Positions 31,235 through 39,382 of a stretch of DNA of 46,317 nt are shown here, piece after piece. This DNA comes from a virus: the IMG/VR virus record IMGVR_UViG_3300021962_000188, positions 1-46,317 of that record; one strand, 5' to 3'. The notes below the pieces were generated by a model. It was not told the DNA's origin. It did no database searches and saw only the letters and a list, made by a program, of their open reading frames with translations. The position numbers were made by a program, and so were the translations under genes. Every line of letters begins with the position of its first letter. Within the stretch, counting starts at the first letter, position 1.

Positions 31235-32887
31235 TTAGACTAAAGTCTTTCCTTGCTTAATTGCTACGTCTATTTTCTGAATTGAAACTGGATTACCATT
31301 AATATCTGCTTCTAATCCTAACTGAATAACTGTTCCCTGACCACCAGCATTGATGTTAAAGCGATCTAAAACGATACCTGAACTATATTCAGCAATGTTA
31401 TATTCAGATGAGCCGGGAATGGTGTCTACAGTAGAGTTATTATATTCATACACATTAGCAGCATCTAAATTATAAGTAGTAGCTTGATAGCTTTCGCTGT
31501 AATCAAAGCCCCACTTAATTGCTACAGGTTGATTTGTACCGCCAATTAATACCCAACCAACCTTCTTTAGTAATTTAAGATTTGTAGAAGCATCAAAGTC
31601 AAAGTAGTTAGTATAATAAGCTAGACGATAACTAGAAGTATTATCAGCATATCCGTAATACTTACCAATATAGCCCGGCTTACCTATATATAGATCCCTA
31701 GTTTGTGTTACAAAGAATGCTTTAGGCTCGATGCTGTCCCAAATAGTTACCCGCATTGCACCATCTTGTAACGAAGCACGAGTATCAAAACAGTATGCAA
31801 ACTTAGTTGTAGGAAGCGTTAGTAAATATATAGCGTCACGCTCATAATAGATACTCTTAATCTTAGTTAAGTCTGTCTCAGACGCTACAGCAGTCATTAA
31901 CTCATCACGAACATTCTTAGAGATGTCACGCAGAGGTAGCGACTTCTCTTGAATTACTCGTTGTAGACTACGAACTCCTGAGTCAGATAAGAATAAGACA
32001 TCCGTTGCAATATTCTGTACTGAATCTCTAGCAATACATCCTACGTTATAGATAACTTCAACAAGAGTTAATGCTCCTGTGTCTAACGGATTAGCATAGA
32101 TTGCTATATTTTTACGACCAAAGAATATAATATATCCATTGTGTGCTGCAGCAGCGACTACAGGATCTCCATTAGGGAGAACTTCTTGTAGGTTAATATA
32201 GCCAGCAGAGCCGTTCTGAAAGTCTGTACCAGCTAATAGGTCACTGAAATAGACAGTCTGAGTGTCTCCTGAGATACCGCCGCACCATATCCTGCCATAA
32301 GCGGATAGCACCCAACTAGGCATAAAGGTAGAAGTACTATGATTAGAAGGTAATGTAGCAGCATCTCCTACTCTTTGATAACCAAATGTATTACTATTGT
32401 GGGCATGAAAAGCACCACCAGAAGTAGGTAACTCATGATATATTAACATTGGGTGTGCGTCTTGTGCTAAATACACATGAGGCTGGAAGTCAGTAACATC
32501 TCCGTAAGATATCGCAGCACCCTGCCAGTTATTTGCTGTAATGGTATAAGTAGCGTTGCCACTATTATCTGCATTACGCACTGTCTTAGTAGTCATCGTA
32601 GTTGTTCCTACGAATAACTTATTATTACCAGCACTTAATAATTGATTAGCTCCTCCGTCTACTAGTTCAAACAAAAACTCCACTGCATTGCCTGATCCTA
32701 AGTCAGTATTAACTGAGGAGTTGACAGGAGTCCATCCACGTCTTGCTCCGATACGACCATACTTATCAATCACACAGTTCTGAGCTTTTAGTGCAAAGCC
32801 AGAAGACAAAGTAATACTAGACTCTTGGAGGTTAAGTCCATAGAATCCCGGTGCTGCTATTGATGATGTTAATAACTTACTAGCCAT
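31235..32887 (-). CDS. tail tube / needle-region protein (T7 gp12 or P22 gp10-like role)
   Basis: I prefer ATG 32887, which overlaps the upstream stop (TAATG), giving 550 aa. The start MASKLLTSSIAAPGFYGLNLQESS and GFALKAQNCVIDKYGRIGARRGWTPVN are characteristic of phage tail tubular B or stabilisation proteins. The body is a beta-rich series of propeller-like repeats (WVLSAYGRIWCGG, HNGYIIFFGRKNIAIYA, DVLFLSDSGVRSL). The protein extends the short tail below the adaptor ring. Confidence 0.82.
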   Translation of the reverse strand: MASKLLTSSIAAPGFYGLNLQESSITLSSGFALKAQNCVIDKYGRIGARRGWTPVNSSVNTDLGSGNAVEFLFELVDGGANQLLSAGNNKLFVGTTTMTTKTVRNADNSGNATYTITANNWQGAAISYGDVTDFQPHVYLAQDAHPMLIYHELPTSGGAFHAHNSNTFGYQRVGDAATLPSNHSTSTFMPSWVLSAYGRIWCGGISGDTQTVYFSDLLAGTDFQNGSAGYINLQEVLPNGDPVVAAAAHNGYIIFFGRKNIAIYANPLDTGALTLVEVIYNVGCIARDSVQNIATDVLFLSDSGVRSLQRVIQEKSLPLRDISKNVRDELMTAVASETDLTKIKSIYYERDAIYLLTLPTTKFAYCFDTRASLQDGAMRVTIWDSIEPKAFFVTQTRDLYIGKPGYIGKYYGYADNTSSYRLAYYTNYFDFDASTNLKLLKKVGWVLIGGTNQPVAIKWGFDYSESYQATTYNLDAANVYEYNNSTVDTIPGSSEYNIAEYSSGIVLDRFNINAGGQGTVIQLGLEADINGNPVSIQKIDVAIKQGKTLV

Positions 32888-33543
32888 TAGACCCAGTTCC
32901 ACTGAGATTCTTCAACATAGCGATTTGACTCTAAGGAGATAGCATCCGCTAAACTTTGGCGATACAGTACATATGTCTCACCAGACTGTACTCCGCCATC
33001 TTCTCCACGCTCTGCTTGCGCCCTAGCCAATGCACCTAAGATGACTGGCTCATCAGGAACCAACAATTTATCAGCGTTGACTGCTAAAGGTACTTGTGGT
33101 TTAATAATGTTGAATCGAATGTCATAAGCACCGTTAGGGATTGGGAATAAATCTACCTGAGTATCTCCGTCAGAGTTAGTACCGTTAAAGTTATAGTACT
33201 GTGGAGAACCTTTTTGTGCTGTTGTCAATAAGAATTGCTGATCCATCCAAATAGTAGGAGCATTCATGAGAAAGCCATTACTGGTATCGTTTAGGACATC
33301 AATAACCCTAAATCGCTGACCAGAGCCGACTAACACATAGTTAAAAACATCGGCTGTTGTAGTAGCAGATAGTGTCTCTGATAAAGCATTCCAGTTATAA
33401 GAATCCTCAACCTGTCGTTTTGAATCGTTTACATACTTGGCAATGAGCTTAACATAGGCGTTATCGGATACCGAGGAAGCCTCTGGCTCTCGCAGACGAA
33501 TAAGCACGTCATTAACAAGTTGGATATAGTTCATTGAAGCCAT
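32887..33543 (-). CDS. head-tail adaptor / tail tubular A-like protein
   Basis: Product of 218 aa. It begins MASMNYIQLVNDVLIRLREPEASSV and continues through YVKLIAKYVNDSKRQVEDSYNWNAL, the helical pattern of phage adaptor rings (gp4/gp11-like) that dock under the portal. The rest is beta-rich with TQVDLFPIPNGAYDIRFNIIKP. It is paired with the tube gene downstream, as in other podophages. A promoter-like element overlaps its start region. Confidence 0.85.
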   Translation of the reverse strand: MASMNYIQLVNDVLIRLREPEASSVSDNAYVKLIAKYVNDSKRQVEDSYNWNALSETLSATTTADVFNYVLVGSGQRFRVIDVLNDTSNGFLMNAPTIWMDQQFLLTTAQKGSPQYYNFNGTNSDGDTQVDLFPIPNGAYDIRFNIIKPQVPLAVNADKLLVPDEPVILGALARAQAERGEDGGVQSGETYVLYRQSLADAISLESNRYVEESQWNWV

Positions 33544-33549
33544 TGCGTT

Positions 33550-33578
33550 ATCCTATCATAGTTTGACTATTTTGTCAA
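33550..33578 (-). promoter_or_regulatory. promoter candidate for the adaptor-to-lysis segment
   Basis: On the minus strand TTGACA (33578-33573), 17 bases, TAGGAT (33555-33550), six bases before ATG 33543. The -10 also contains AGGA at ribosome-site distance, so the match may partly reflect a Shine-Dalgarno. It lies in the 43-base gap after the 81-aa gene. Confidence 0.45.
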
Positions 33579-33586
33579 GTAAAATC

Positions 33587-33832
33587 TTAACAATCCCATT
33601 TCTTTAATGCCAAGGCTTTGCGAGTAGGTCTGCCTTTTGCGTCCTTCATCGGACCTTTAACGCCTCCCATCCTTGCACAGAAGCTCTTACGTCTTCCAGC
33701 CGCTTTAGGGGACTTTGCAGCCTGTTTAGCCGAAACTGGGGGTTTGAGGTCAGCGCCTTCAGTTCGCTTGAAATAAGCCCTTCCTTTGGCGTTTAAACCA
33801 CCTTTGGGATCCTGATATACTTTCTTTACCAT
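33587..33832 (-). CDS. DUF6321-like small basic protein
   Basis: Product of 81 aa, rich in Lys and Arg. The pattern KGGLNAKGRAYFKRTEGADLKPPVS and RRKSFCARMGGVKGPM fits a widespread phage family that I know as DUF6321. Function is unknown; very basic proteins in the late region may be packaged with DNA. It is the last of four tiny basic proteins encoded end to end. Confidence 0.75.
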   Translation of the reverse strand: MVKKVYQDPKGGLNAKGRAYFKRTEGADLKPPVSAKQAAKSPKAAGRRKSFCARMGGVKGPMKDAKGRPTRKALALKKWDC

Positions 33833-33987
33833 TATTTCTTTTTCTTAGCTGTTTTAGCAGACTCGATAAAGGCTTTAGCAGTAGGAGCGCCTTTGCTGCC
33901 TACCTTACGCATCTTCTCGCCTGATCCTGCGGCAATACGCTTACGCTTTTGAGCAATGTTATAGTACAAGCCCTTTTTAGTAGCCAC
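33832..33987 (-). CDS. 51-aa basic protein (GLYYNI-type)
   Basis: Starts at GTG 33987. The product MATKKGLYYNIAQKRKRIAA then GSGEKMRKVGSKGAPTAKAF is a very recognisable small phage protein found in many aquatic phages, without known function. It is 40 percent Lys/Arg/Ala. Its stop shares a base with the next start codon. It was easy to miss because of its size and GTG start. Confidence 0.75.
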   Translation of the reverse strand: MATKKGLYYNIAQKRKRIAAGSGEKMRKVGSKGAPTAKAFIESAKTAKKKK

Positions 33988-34111
33988 GCATAGCTCCCAT
34001 CTTCTTCATGGGCTTAGCAACTACTTTAGCACCAGTCTTCTTAGCATACTGCTTAGCTTGCTTCTTACCCTTAGTTGTATAAGGGAATTTCTTATCTTTG
34101 ACCATTGGCAT
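33977..34111 (-). CDS. 44-aa Lys-rich protein
   Basis: ATG 34111 has AAAGG about eight bases upstream. The product is MPMVKDKKFPYTTKGKKQAK then QYAKKTGAKVVAKPMKKMGAMRGY. Small basic proteins with 'KFPYTTKGK--AK-YAKKTGAKV' are common in phages next to the GLYYNI-type gene. Function unknown, possibly DNA-associated. Confidence 0.7.
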   Translation of the reverse strand: MPMVKDKKFPYTTKGKKQAKQYAKKTGAKVVAKPMKKMGAMRGY

Positions 34112-34112
34112 G

Positions 34113-34256
34113 TTACTTACCTTTCTTCTTTGGTTTAGGAACTTTAGCTGTTTGTAGTGCAATTGCGACTGCTTGCTTCTGTGGTCTTCCTTCTTTAACC
34201 ATCTTAGAAATGTTCTTACTGATTGTCTTTTGAGACTTACCTTTAGCGAGTGGCAT
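34113..34256 (-). CDS. 47-aa Lys-rich protein
   Basis: ATG 34256. The product is [20 protein letters not shown] then [27 protein letters not shown]. The core [22 protein letters not shown] is widespread in phage genomes, often several genes from the head genes, with no known role. It opens the cluster of four small basic proteins. Confidence 0.75.
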   Translation of the reverse strand: MPLAKGKSQKTISKNISKMVKEGRPQKQAVAIALQTAKVPKPKKKGK

Positions 34257-34265
34257 TATTGTTCC

Positions 34266-34616
34266 TTAGTTAAACTGTTGTACGGTACTGCGTTGTTCTA
34301 ATTCTACAGTGACGATACAGGTAGTTACTGAACCTGTCTCCGACTGTACTCTGATTTCATCACCTTCGTCTAGCATTACATAAGCCTGTCCATCTATTCT
34401 GAGAAAATTCTTAGCAGTGATAGCATACTCAGACAACACTTCAATCTCAACATTCTCACTAGAGTCGTACCACCACACATCAATCCACTTAGAAGATGCA
34501 CTGTGATTAGTAGCAAAGAGTAATAACCACTTAGCCATGTTCCTAGTTGGAACAGTAAACATAGTAGTCTTAGTGTTAGCTACTAAGTTCTTACCTACGG
34601 AATGTGATCTACTCAT
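34266..34616 (-). CDS. hypothetical structural protein (116 aa)
   Basis: Product of 116 aa with beta-strand character (KTTMFTVPTRNMAKWLLLFATNHSASSKWIDVWWYD; ENVEIEVLSEYAITAKNFLRIDGQAYVMLDEGDEIRVQSE). The pattern of a WIDVWWYD strand followed by FL--DG-AYV-L-EGDEI resembles small virion decoration or completion proteins in related phages, but the name is uncertain. Its ATG overlaps the stop of the 50-aa membrane protein. Confidence 0.6.
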   Translation of the reverse strand: MSRSHSVGKNLVANTKTTMFTVPTRNMAKWLLLFATNHSASSKWIDVWWYDSSENVEIEVLSEYAITAKNFLRIDGQAYVMLDEGDEIRVQSETGSVTTCIVTVELEQRSTVQQFN

Positions 34617-34765
34617 TTAAGTACCAAGGTTAACAAGGTTATAATAATAAATCCAGCAGTACCGAGGAGAATCTGTTCTAGTCTCTTTAGTCTAGCGTGT
34701 ATTTGTTCGTAGCGAACTTTACAGACTTCTTCGTGGCTTAGGAGTTTTAATTCTGCTTCAGTCAT
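34613..34765 (-). CDS. 50-aa protein, helix plus C-terminal membrane segment
   Basis: ATG 34765. Residues 1-30 are a charged helix (MTEAELKLLSHEEVCKVRYE) with a heptad run (IHARLKRLEQIL); residues 31-49 are hydrophobic (GTAGFIIITLLTLVL). This XhlA-like arrangement (soluble helix then membrane anchor) is often linked to lysis or superinfection functions. It overlaps both neighbours by a few bases. Confidence 0.6.
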   Translation of the reverse strand: MTEAELKLLSHEEVCKVRYEQIHARLKRLEQILLGTAGFIIITLLTLVLK

Positions 34766-34923
34766 TATTCAGTTCCTTCTGCTGGTAATGGAGTATTACC
34801 TTCAGCTACCCACTTTAGGTATGCTTGGTAGTCGGTGTTGGCTGGGTCGAATGGGATGCAAGCACCGTCTGACCTTTGAACCATGTTTTTTAAATTTGCA
34901 AATATTGTGTATGTATAGTTCAT
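34765..34923 (-). CDS. 52-aa tail-associated protein following a fibre gene
   Basis: ATG 34923, one base before the fibre stop region. The product begins MNYTYTIFANLKNMVQRSDG and then ACIPFDPANTDYQAYLKWVAEGN. The phrase 'RSDGACIPFDP-NTDYQ-YL-W--EGN-P-P' is common in small proteins encoded next to phage tail genes. It probably acts as a fibre-assembly partner; that is inference from position. Confidence 0.65.
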   Translation of the reverse strand: MNYTYTIFANLKNMVQRSDGACIPFDPANTDYQAYLKWVAEGNTPLPAEGTE

Positions 34924-34924
34924 A

Positions 34925-36070
34925 TTAAAGTTCCGCAGAAGCATACCAATTGCCTAATAGCAACAATTGGCTACCAGTTGTTAGAGAACCACCTGATGTA
35001 TTTACAACACTAAAATTATTCATATTTGAAATTCCAACAACTGCTGAATTAGCGGCTAAATCAGTTCCAACATCATTAGAAATTCTGCTTGTATTTGTTG
35101 CGGTTGTGTATGGGTAAACTGTTACCGTTGGTGCAACTCTTTTTGTCACACAAAAATAACCTGTTGCGTAATAAGCATTATTTCCAACAGTTGTTGACCA
35201 AGTATTAGGTGACCAAGATGTTTGGTTGATTGCTGTAATTGAAACGCTTTGCAATGCTGATTTTTCAAAATACCTCTGACACAAAGCCAATTCAGTTCCA
35301 TAAGGTCTGTAATCAAAGCTAGTAGCTGTAGAGCCTACCTCAAGCTGAACTCCTGTGATGTAGAAAGTTGCTCCGTTTGTGCCGACTACGGATGTTGCTC
35401 CTGTAACACCCCAAGGATTAGCGGCTTGCCAAGAACCAGCACTAATATTGTTTGAAGAACCAACACCAAGACCAAAACGAATACCAATTCCTCGGCTGTT
35501 ATCAGTTGACCAAGTGCCAGTTGTATCTCCAGCTAATGTTAGCGTTTTGTATTCCCAAGTATTAGCAGAAGAAATTGTGTAAGTTAAACCATAACTTCTT
35601 GTACCACCACCATTTTGAACAATTATTCCAAAAGTTCCAGTTAAAGAACTACGCACCCAAAATGACAAGGTAACTGTTTTAGCATTAGCTGTTCCCCAAT
35701 CTAAATCAGCAATATTGTTTCCTTCAATAGGATATTGCAATACAAAATAATCTCCTGATGCAACGGAATATGCCGATGACGATGTAACACCTAAGTATTT
35801 AGTAAAACCAACAGGCGGTGTTACAGAACCAGCGTTTTGTTGAATAGTGTATTTGCTTGCCGCGGTTCCCCACGCATCCCATCTATCAACAGTCCAAACA
35901 TCACCATTAACATTTGTAACACTAGCACCAGCATTACGCTGGTCAATCACCATCGCACCGTTGATGATGCGGTTCTTAAACTGTGTAACTGGCACAAGAT
36001 ACTCAGAAGTATCTGCACCGCCATAAGTAGGGGTTGTTATTCCGTTTGTGCCGTCTAGCGTGATAGCCAT
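34925..36070 (-). CDS. tail fibre / tip protein with jelly-roll-like domain (381 aa)
   Basis: The N-terminus MAITLDGTNGITTPTYGGADTS is the usual attachment tag of such tail proteins. FKNRIINGAMVIDQRNAG and DRWDAWG follow, a well-known start of phage carbohydrate-binding tail modules. A beta-rich domain (TVTLSFWVRSSLTGTFGIIVQ ... ITGVQLEVGSTATSFDYRPYGTELALCQRYFEKS) resembles CBM-like jelly rolls. The C-terminal 100 residues are variable. Probably binds host surface glycans. Confidence 0.82.
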   Translation of the reverse strand: MAITLDGTNGITTPTYGGADTSEYLVPVTQFKNRIINGAMVIDQRNAGASVTNVNGDVWTVDRWDAWGTAASKYTIQQNAGSVTPPVGFTKYLGVTSSSAYSVASGDYFVLQYPIEGNNIADLDWGTANAKTVTLSFWVRSSLTGTFGIIVQNGGGTRSYGLTYTISSANTWEYKTLTLAGDTTGTWSTDNSRGIGIRFGLGVGSSNNISAGSWQAANPWGVTGATSVVGTNGATFYITGVQLEVGSTATSFDYRPYGTELALCQRYFEKSALQSVSITAINQTSWSPNTWSTTVGNNAYYATGYFCVTKRVAPTVTVYPYTTATNTSRISNDVGTDLAANSAVVGISNMNNFSVVNTSGGSLTTGSQLLLLGNWYASAEL

Positions 36071-36243
36071 TATTGAATCTCCGCTAATTGTTCATCGGTT
36101 GGTTTAAACAATGTAGGATGTTCCCACTTTGCTATGTAATCGCCACGACCATTGCTGTCGTTTTGTAACACCACTAAACCATTAATAAAATCCTGTGGTG
36201 TAAGGCTTGGATATAAAGCCATAATCTTTTGAAATAATGTCAT
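36070..36243 (-). CDS. 57-aa tail-assembly-type protein (XkdW-like)
   Basis: ATG 36243. The product begins MTLFQKIMALYPSLTPQDFI and then NGLVVLQNDSNGRGDYIAKWEHPTLFKPTDEQL. The pattern 'YPSL---DF----I-LQ-D--G--YI-KWEHP---PT-EQL' is a common small phage tail protein, sometimes annotated XkdW-like. It follows the 184-aa tip gene with a four-base overlap, and probably assists its folding or assembly. Confidence 0.7.
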   Translation of the reverse strand: MTLFQKIMALYPSLTPQDFINGLVVLQNDSNGRGDYIAKWEHPTLFKPTDEQLAEIQ

Positions 36244-36794
36244 GCTGCCCTCACTAAATATCCACAGAACTTACGCAAATAGTTATTAGAACCTACACCA
36301 GCAGTAGCTGAATATCCTTGATAGCCGAATATTTCAATGTAGTCAGTAGAACCATTCATATAAACAACAGCCGCTACTGTTGCAACAATATCGTTTCCGT
36401 TTGTAGAGTTAAAATTAGTTCCATCGCAATATCTTGAATTGTTTTTAAATATTGAAGCAAAACCACCGCCAGTTGCGGTAACAGAAAAATAGATAAATGC
36501 CTCGATTTGATAGTAACCAGCAACAGTTGGTGTAAACCGATTAGATGCAAAGTTATTATTAGTGTCAAAATCTTCAGTATCAAAAGTAACTTTTGTAAAA
36601 GTGTTTTGCGACATCGTTACTAAAGCACTTCCATAAACACTAAACGCTGGCATATTACCGCTAACCATCGCTGTTCCTGTAACGGATGGCACAGTAACTA
36701 AATTACCAGTTCCTGATGCTAACTGTAATACACCGCTATTATCAGCAGATTGAGTAAGTCCGCTTGTGGTTGTTGCCGTTATAACACTAGCCAT
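36240..36794 (-). CDS. tail-tip protein with C1q/TNF-like beta domain (184 aa)
   Basis: The N-terminal 50 residues (MASVITATTTSGLTQSADNSG ... VPSVTGTAMVSG) are an attachment module. Residues about 52-184 form a compact beta domain: FSVYGSALVTMSQNTFTKVTFDTEDFD, then YYQIEAFIYFSVT, then YIEIFGYQGYS and a closing CGYLVRAA. This order resembles C1q/TNF-fold domains used at phage fibre tips. It overlaps its small partner gene downstream. Confidence 0.72.
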   Translation of the reverse strand: MASVITATTTSGLTQSADNSGVLQLASGTGNLVTVPSVTGTAMVSGNMPAFSVYGSALVTMSQNTFTKVTFDTEDFDTNNNFASNRFTPTVAGYYQIEAFIYFSVTATGGGFASIFKNNSRYCDGTNFNSTNGNDIVATVAAVVYMNGSTDYIEIFGYQGYSATAGVGSNNYLRKFCGYLVRAA

Positions 36795-37057
36795 TATGCT
36801 ACTCCCTTCGGATACTTAGCTTTAACTGCTAAACAGTCAGCAATGTATTTATCAATCTGTGCTTGGTCGTTCTTTACTACACCATCGATGTAATCGGTGA
36901 TGGGTGGGTATTCTGCGGCTCGTTTAGCAATATAAGCATGAGCATCTACATAAGCCTGTTCTTGCTCTGCTTTTGCAATTTGTTCGGCAGTCATCGGTAC
37001 AACGCTTTCAGTTGTTTCGCCCGTTGTTACATTTACAGTAATTGTTTTATATTCCAT
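36794..37057 (-). CDS. tail-associated small protein (87 aa)
   Basis: Product of 87 aa: a short strand (MEYKTITVNVTTGETTESVV), then helices MTAEQIAKAEQEQAYVDAHAY and KRAAEYPPITDYIDGVVKNDQAQIDKYIADCLAVKAKYPKG. The second half is a frequent phage module (YP---DY-DG-VK-D--Q---YI--C--VK-KYPK). It follows the 221-aa tip gene and is likely its assembly partner or a tail component. Confidence 0.7.
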   Translation of the reverse strand: MEYKTITVNVTTGETTESVVPMTAEQIAKAEQEQAYVDAHAYIAKRAAEYPPITDYIDGVVKNDQAQIDKYIADCLAVKAKYPKGVA

Positions 37058-37060
37058 AAT

Positions 37061-37726
37061 TTACTCGTAAAGAATGTTAATTGAACCAGCATCGAATGTA
37101 TTTGGTGTTGCACTTGTTAGTCGAACTTGAGTTAGTACACCTGATAATGAAATATTACCAGCGGTGTGGTTGGTATTTCCATTGTTGCTTTGTCCCGTTA
37201 ATTGACCATTTACTACCCAAACATTTCCTGTTTGATTTACTAAAACAATAGTGCCAGAAAATAATTCTGTAGCAAGCGGGCTACCAGCAACTATAACAAA
37301 CGAAGAAGAATGGGCGGTGTATGAATTTGACGAAGCCGCTTGTCTAGCAGAATAACCAACATATCCACTTGTTGCAAAACCGCCCGATGTTCCAAGTCTT
37401 AACCAATAATCGCTAGTTCCGTCAGTTGACACACCTTGATACATCACAGTAATTCTTTTGACCCAAGAGGGAATGTTAGTAAAGTCAATAGAAGTACCGC
37501 TAGTAGAAGCTACAGCAGTACCGCTAACAATTTTAGCTGTTGCAGTATATGTAGAACCATCGGTAGAAAAAGGAATTTGACCAACAGCAGAAGGCGATGC
37601 TAAAAGTTGTGATGTTAAAGCAACAGTTCCGCTTGTGGCTGGTAAGTCTAATACAGTAGTACCAGCAACGGCTGGTTCTTGTAATGTAACGCTACCTGAA
37701 GTTGAGCCTACTAAAACAATACTCAT
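37061..37726 (-). CDS. tail-tip/fibre protein (221 aa)
   Basis: I choose ATG 37726, which aligns with the start of the left-edge paralogue, over GTG 37738. Residues 1-70 (MSIVLVGSTSGSVTLQEPAV ... STDGSTYTATAKIVSG) are the shared attachment module. Residues 71-221 are a beta-rich domain (PSWVKRITVMYQGVSTDGTSDYWLRLG, WVVNGQLTGQSNNGN), similar to other phage tip domains. The first 60 codons lie on the DNA repeat shared with positions 1-180, so the gene spans the presumed junction between two phages. It overlaps the fibre gene upstream by four bases. Confidence 0.75.
   Translation of the reverse strand: MSIVLVGSTSGSVTLQEPAVAGTTVLDLPATSGTVALTSQLLASPSAVGQIPFSTDGSTYTATAKIVSGTAVASTSGTSIDFTNIPSWVKRITVMYQGVSTDGTSDYWLRLGTSGGFATSGYVGYSARQAASSNSYTAHSSSFVIVAGSPLATELFSGTIVLVNQTGNVWVVNGQLTGQSNNGNTNHTAGNISLSGVLTQVRLTSATPNTFDAGSINILYE
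37520..37699. repeat. 180-bp block repeated at the left end of the window (1-180)
   Basis: Positions 1-127 equal 37520-37646 exactly. Three mismatches follow (128-130), then identity to 180, then divergence. There is no gap, so the constant offset is 37519. The match starts at the very first base of the window. See findings for the closure interpretation. Confidence 0.95.
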
Positions 37727-39345
37727 AATATTACCCACCTTTGTCCTGATGCAATCGTTACAGAGTAACCGCTGTTAATTGTGATTGGCCCAACTGACAG
37801 GCAATTGTTGCCAGATGTCGTTGTAATGTTTTCTGCAATCGTGGTGCTGTTATAAGCAATTGCTTTAGTAGCAGCTGATCCAAAGTATTGGCCACCAGCT
37901 ACGGCTGAGGTTGTAACCGATGTTACTAATCCCTTGCCGTTAACTGTAACTACAGGAATAGAACTAGACGAGCCAAAGGTTCCAGTAGTTGAGTTGACTG
38001 TTGCTAATGTCAGAGCAGACGATCCAGCAGAGCTAGTCGCATCACCAGTAAACGCTGGCAGTCTGGCTGCACCGAGTGTGCCACTAGAGATATTGCTTGC
38101 GTTAGTGGTGTCGGTTGTTGCTGATGCAACTAAGCCAAGGTTTGTCCTGGCTGTTGATACTGAAGTCAGATCAGAAAGGTTGTTTGCTTTAGCAAGATAG
38201 TCTGTGCCGGATACATAGGCTGCTACCCAAGCAGATCCTGTGTATACCTTCATGGCTCCTGATACTGAGTTGAAGTACAAAGAGCCAGCGATTAGAGCGT
38301 TGCCATCGTTGTCTAATGTTGGATCGCTAGTCTTGCTACCAAGATATCTGTCATCAAAGTTATCGTATGCGGTTAGCGTTGCATCACGAGCTGCCTCGGC
38401 TGCGGTCTGTGCGTTGCCAGCAGATACGGCTGAGGCTGCTGCGTTGGTTGCGTTGGTTGATGCGTTCTGAATAGCAACAATGTTTGTAGCGTTTGTGTTA
38501 ACCGCTGCAATGTTTGTAGCTACAGTATTAACGTTAGCAATGCCAGAGGCTACTGTGCCGATATCTGTTGCATCCGCTGCTACTGCGGTAACATCCGCAG
38601 AGATGCCAGCAACTGTGCTGACACTAGCAGACACGCCAGCGACTGTAGTAACGTTGCCTGAGATACCAGCAACAGTTGTAACGTTAGCGCTGATGCCAGC
38701 AACTGTGGTTACATTAGAGCTGATACCGGCTACTGTGGTTACGTTACTAGATACTCCAGCAACTGTATTGACGTTAGAGATATTGCCAGCAACTGTGTTA
38801 ACGCTTGCTATATTTGTAGCGACAGTATTGATGTTTGCTGACTGAGCCGCGACTGTGGTTACCGATGCAATACTTGGGCCAGCCTCTGGGTTACCAGTTG
38901 TTGCGTTAAACGCTAGGACTGTACCAGCACGAGTTGCCTTAGCTGGCAAGGTCATGTTGATGTCTGTAGGATCTACTACTGGAGCCTTGAGGCCACGCTC
39001 TGCGGTCTCGGCTACTTGCTGTGCGTAGATGGTCTGTGAGTCTAGGTCAGTATTAAGGGTGCTGGCGAACAAGTCACCGCCTGTCGTATAGTCGCTAGTG
39101 CGTTGAATTGCTCTTGCGCCAACAATCGTAATATTGCCTGTGCCAGCGGTTACTAGGGTAATTGATCCTGTGCCGTTAGCATTGATGGTTACGCTGTAAT
39201 CTGTGGTCAGAGTCAGCAATGTACTGCCCCGATATACAGCGATATCGGTATTGGCAAGAATTTCAAACGTAAACGAGTATGGCCCGACACCAGTATTGGT
39301 GTAGACCACTCGTCTTGCTACGTTAGATATCGCATAATCAGCCAT
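37723..39345 (-). CDS. tail fibre with T7 gp17-like N-terminal domain (540 aa)
   Basis: Residues 1-150 match the T7 tail-fibre attachment domain: RRVVYTNTGVGPYSFTFEILANTDIAVYRGSTLL, TTGGDLFASTLNTDLDSQTIYAQQVAETAERGLKAP. About ten copies of a 14-residue pattern (NVTTVAGISS, NVNTVAGN) form the shaft at about 165-290. The segment AQTAAEAARDATLTAYDNFDDRYLG and LYFNSVSGAMKVYTGSAW is shared with the fibre at 217..1563. It ends SGQRWVIL. Unlike the rest of the late genes it contains GGCC sites, so it marks the start of the compositionally distinct segment. Confidence 0.88.
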   Translation of the reverse strand: MADYAISNVARRVVYTNTGVGPYSFTFEILANTDIAVYRGSTLLTLTTDYSVTINANGTGSITLVTAGTGNITIVGARAIQRTSDYTTGGDLFASTLNTDLDSQTIYAQQVAETAERGLKAPVVDPTDINMTLPAKATRAGTVLAFNATTGNPEAGPSIASVTTVAAQSANINTVATNIASVNTVAGNISNVNTVAGVSSNVTTVAGISSNVTTVAGISANVTTVAGISGNVTTVAGVSASVSTVAGISADVTAVAADATDIGTVASGIANVNTVATNIAAVNTNATNIVAIQNASTNATNAAASAVSAGNAQTAAEAARDATLTAYDNFDDRYLGSKTSDPTLDNDGNALIAGSLYFNSVSGAMKVYTGSAWVAAYVSGTDYLAKANNLSDLTSVSTARTNLGLVASATTDTTNASNISSGTLGAARLPAFTGDATSSAGSSALTLATVNSTTGTFGSSSSIPVVTVNGKGLVTSVTTSAVAGGQYFGSAATKAIAYNSTTIAENITTTSGNNCLSVGPITINSGYSVTIASGQRWVIL

Positions 39346-39382
39346 AATATTTCCCTAATCTAGTTGATTTTTTCATAAAAGT

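Noticed and set aside
38480-38845. Plus-strand frame of 121 aa opposite the T7-like fibre
   Set aside because: Repetitive antisense of the NVTTVAGIS repeats; shadow frame.
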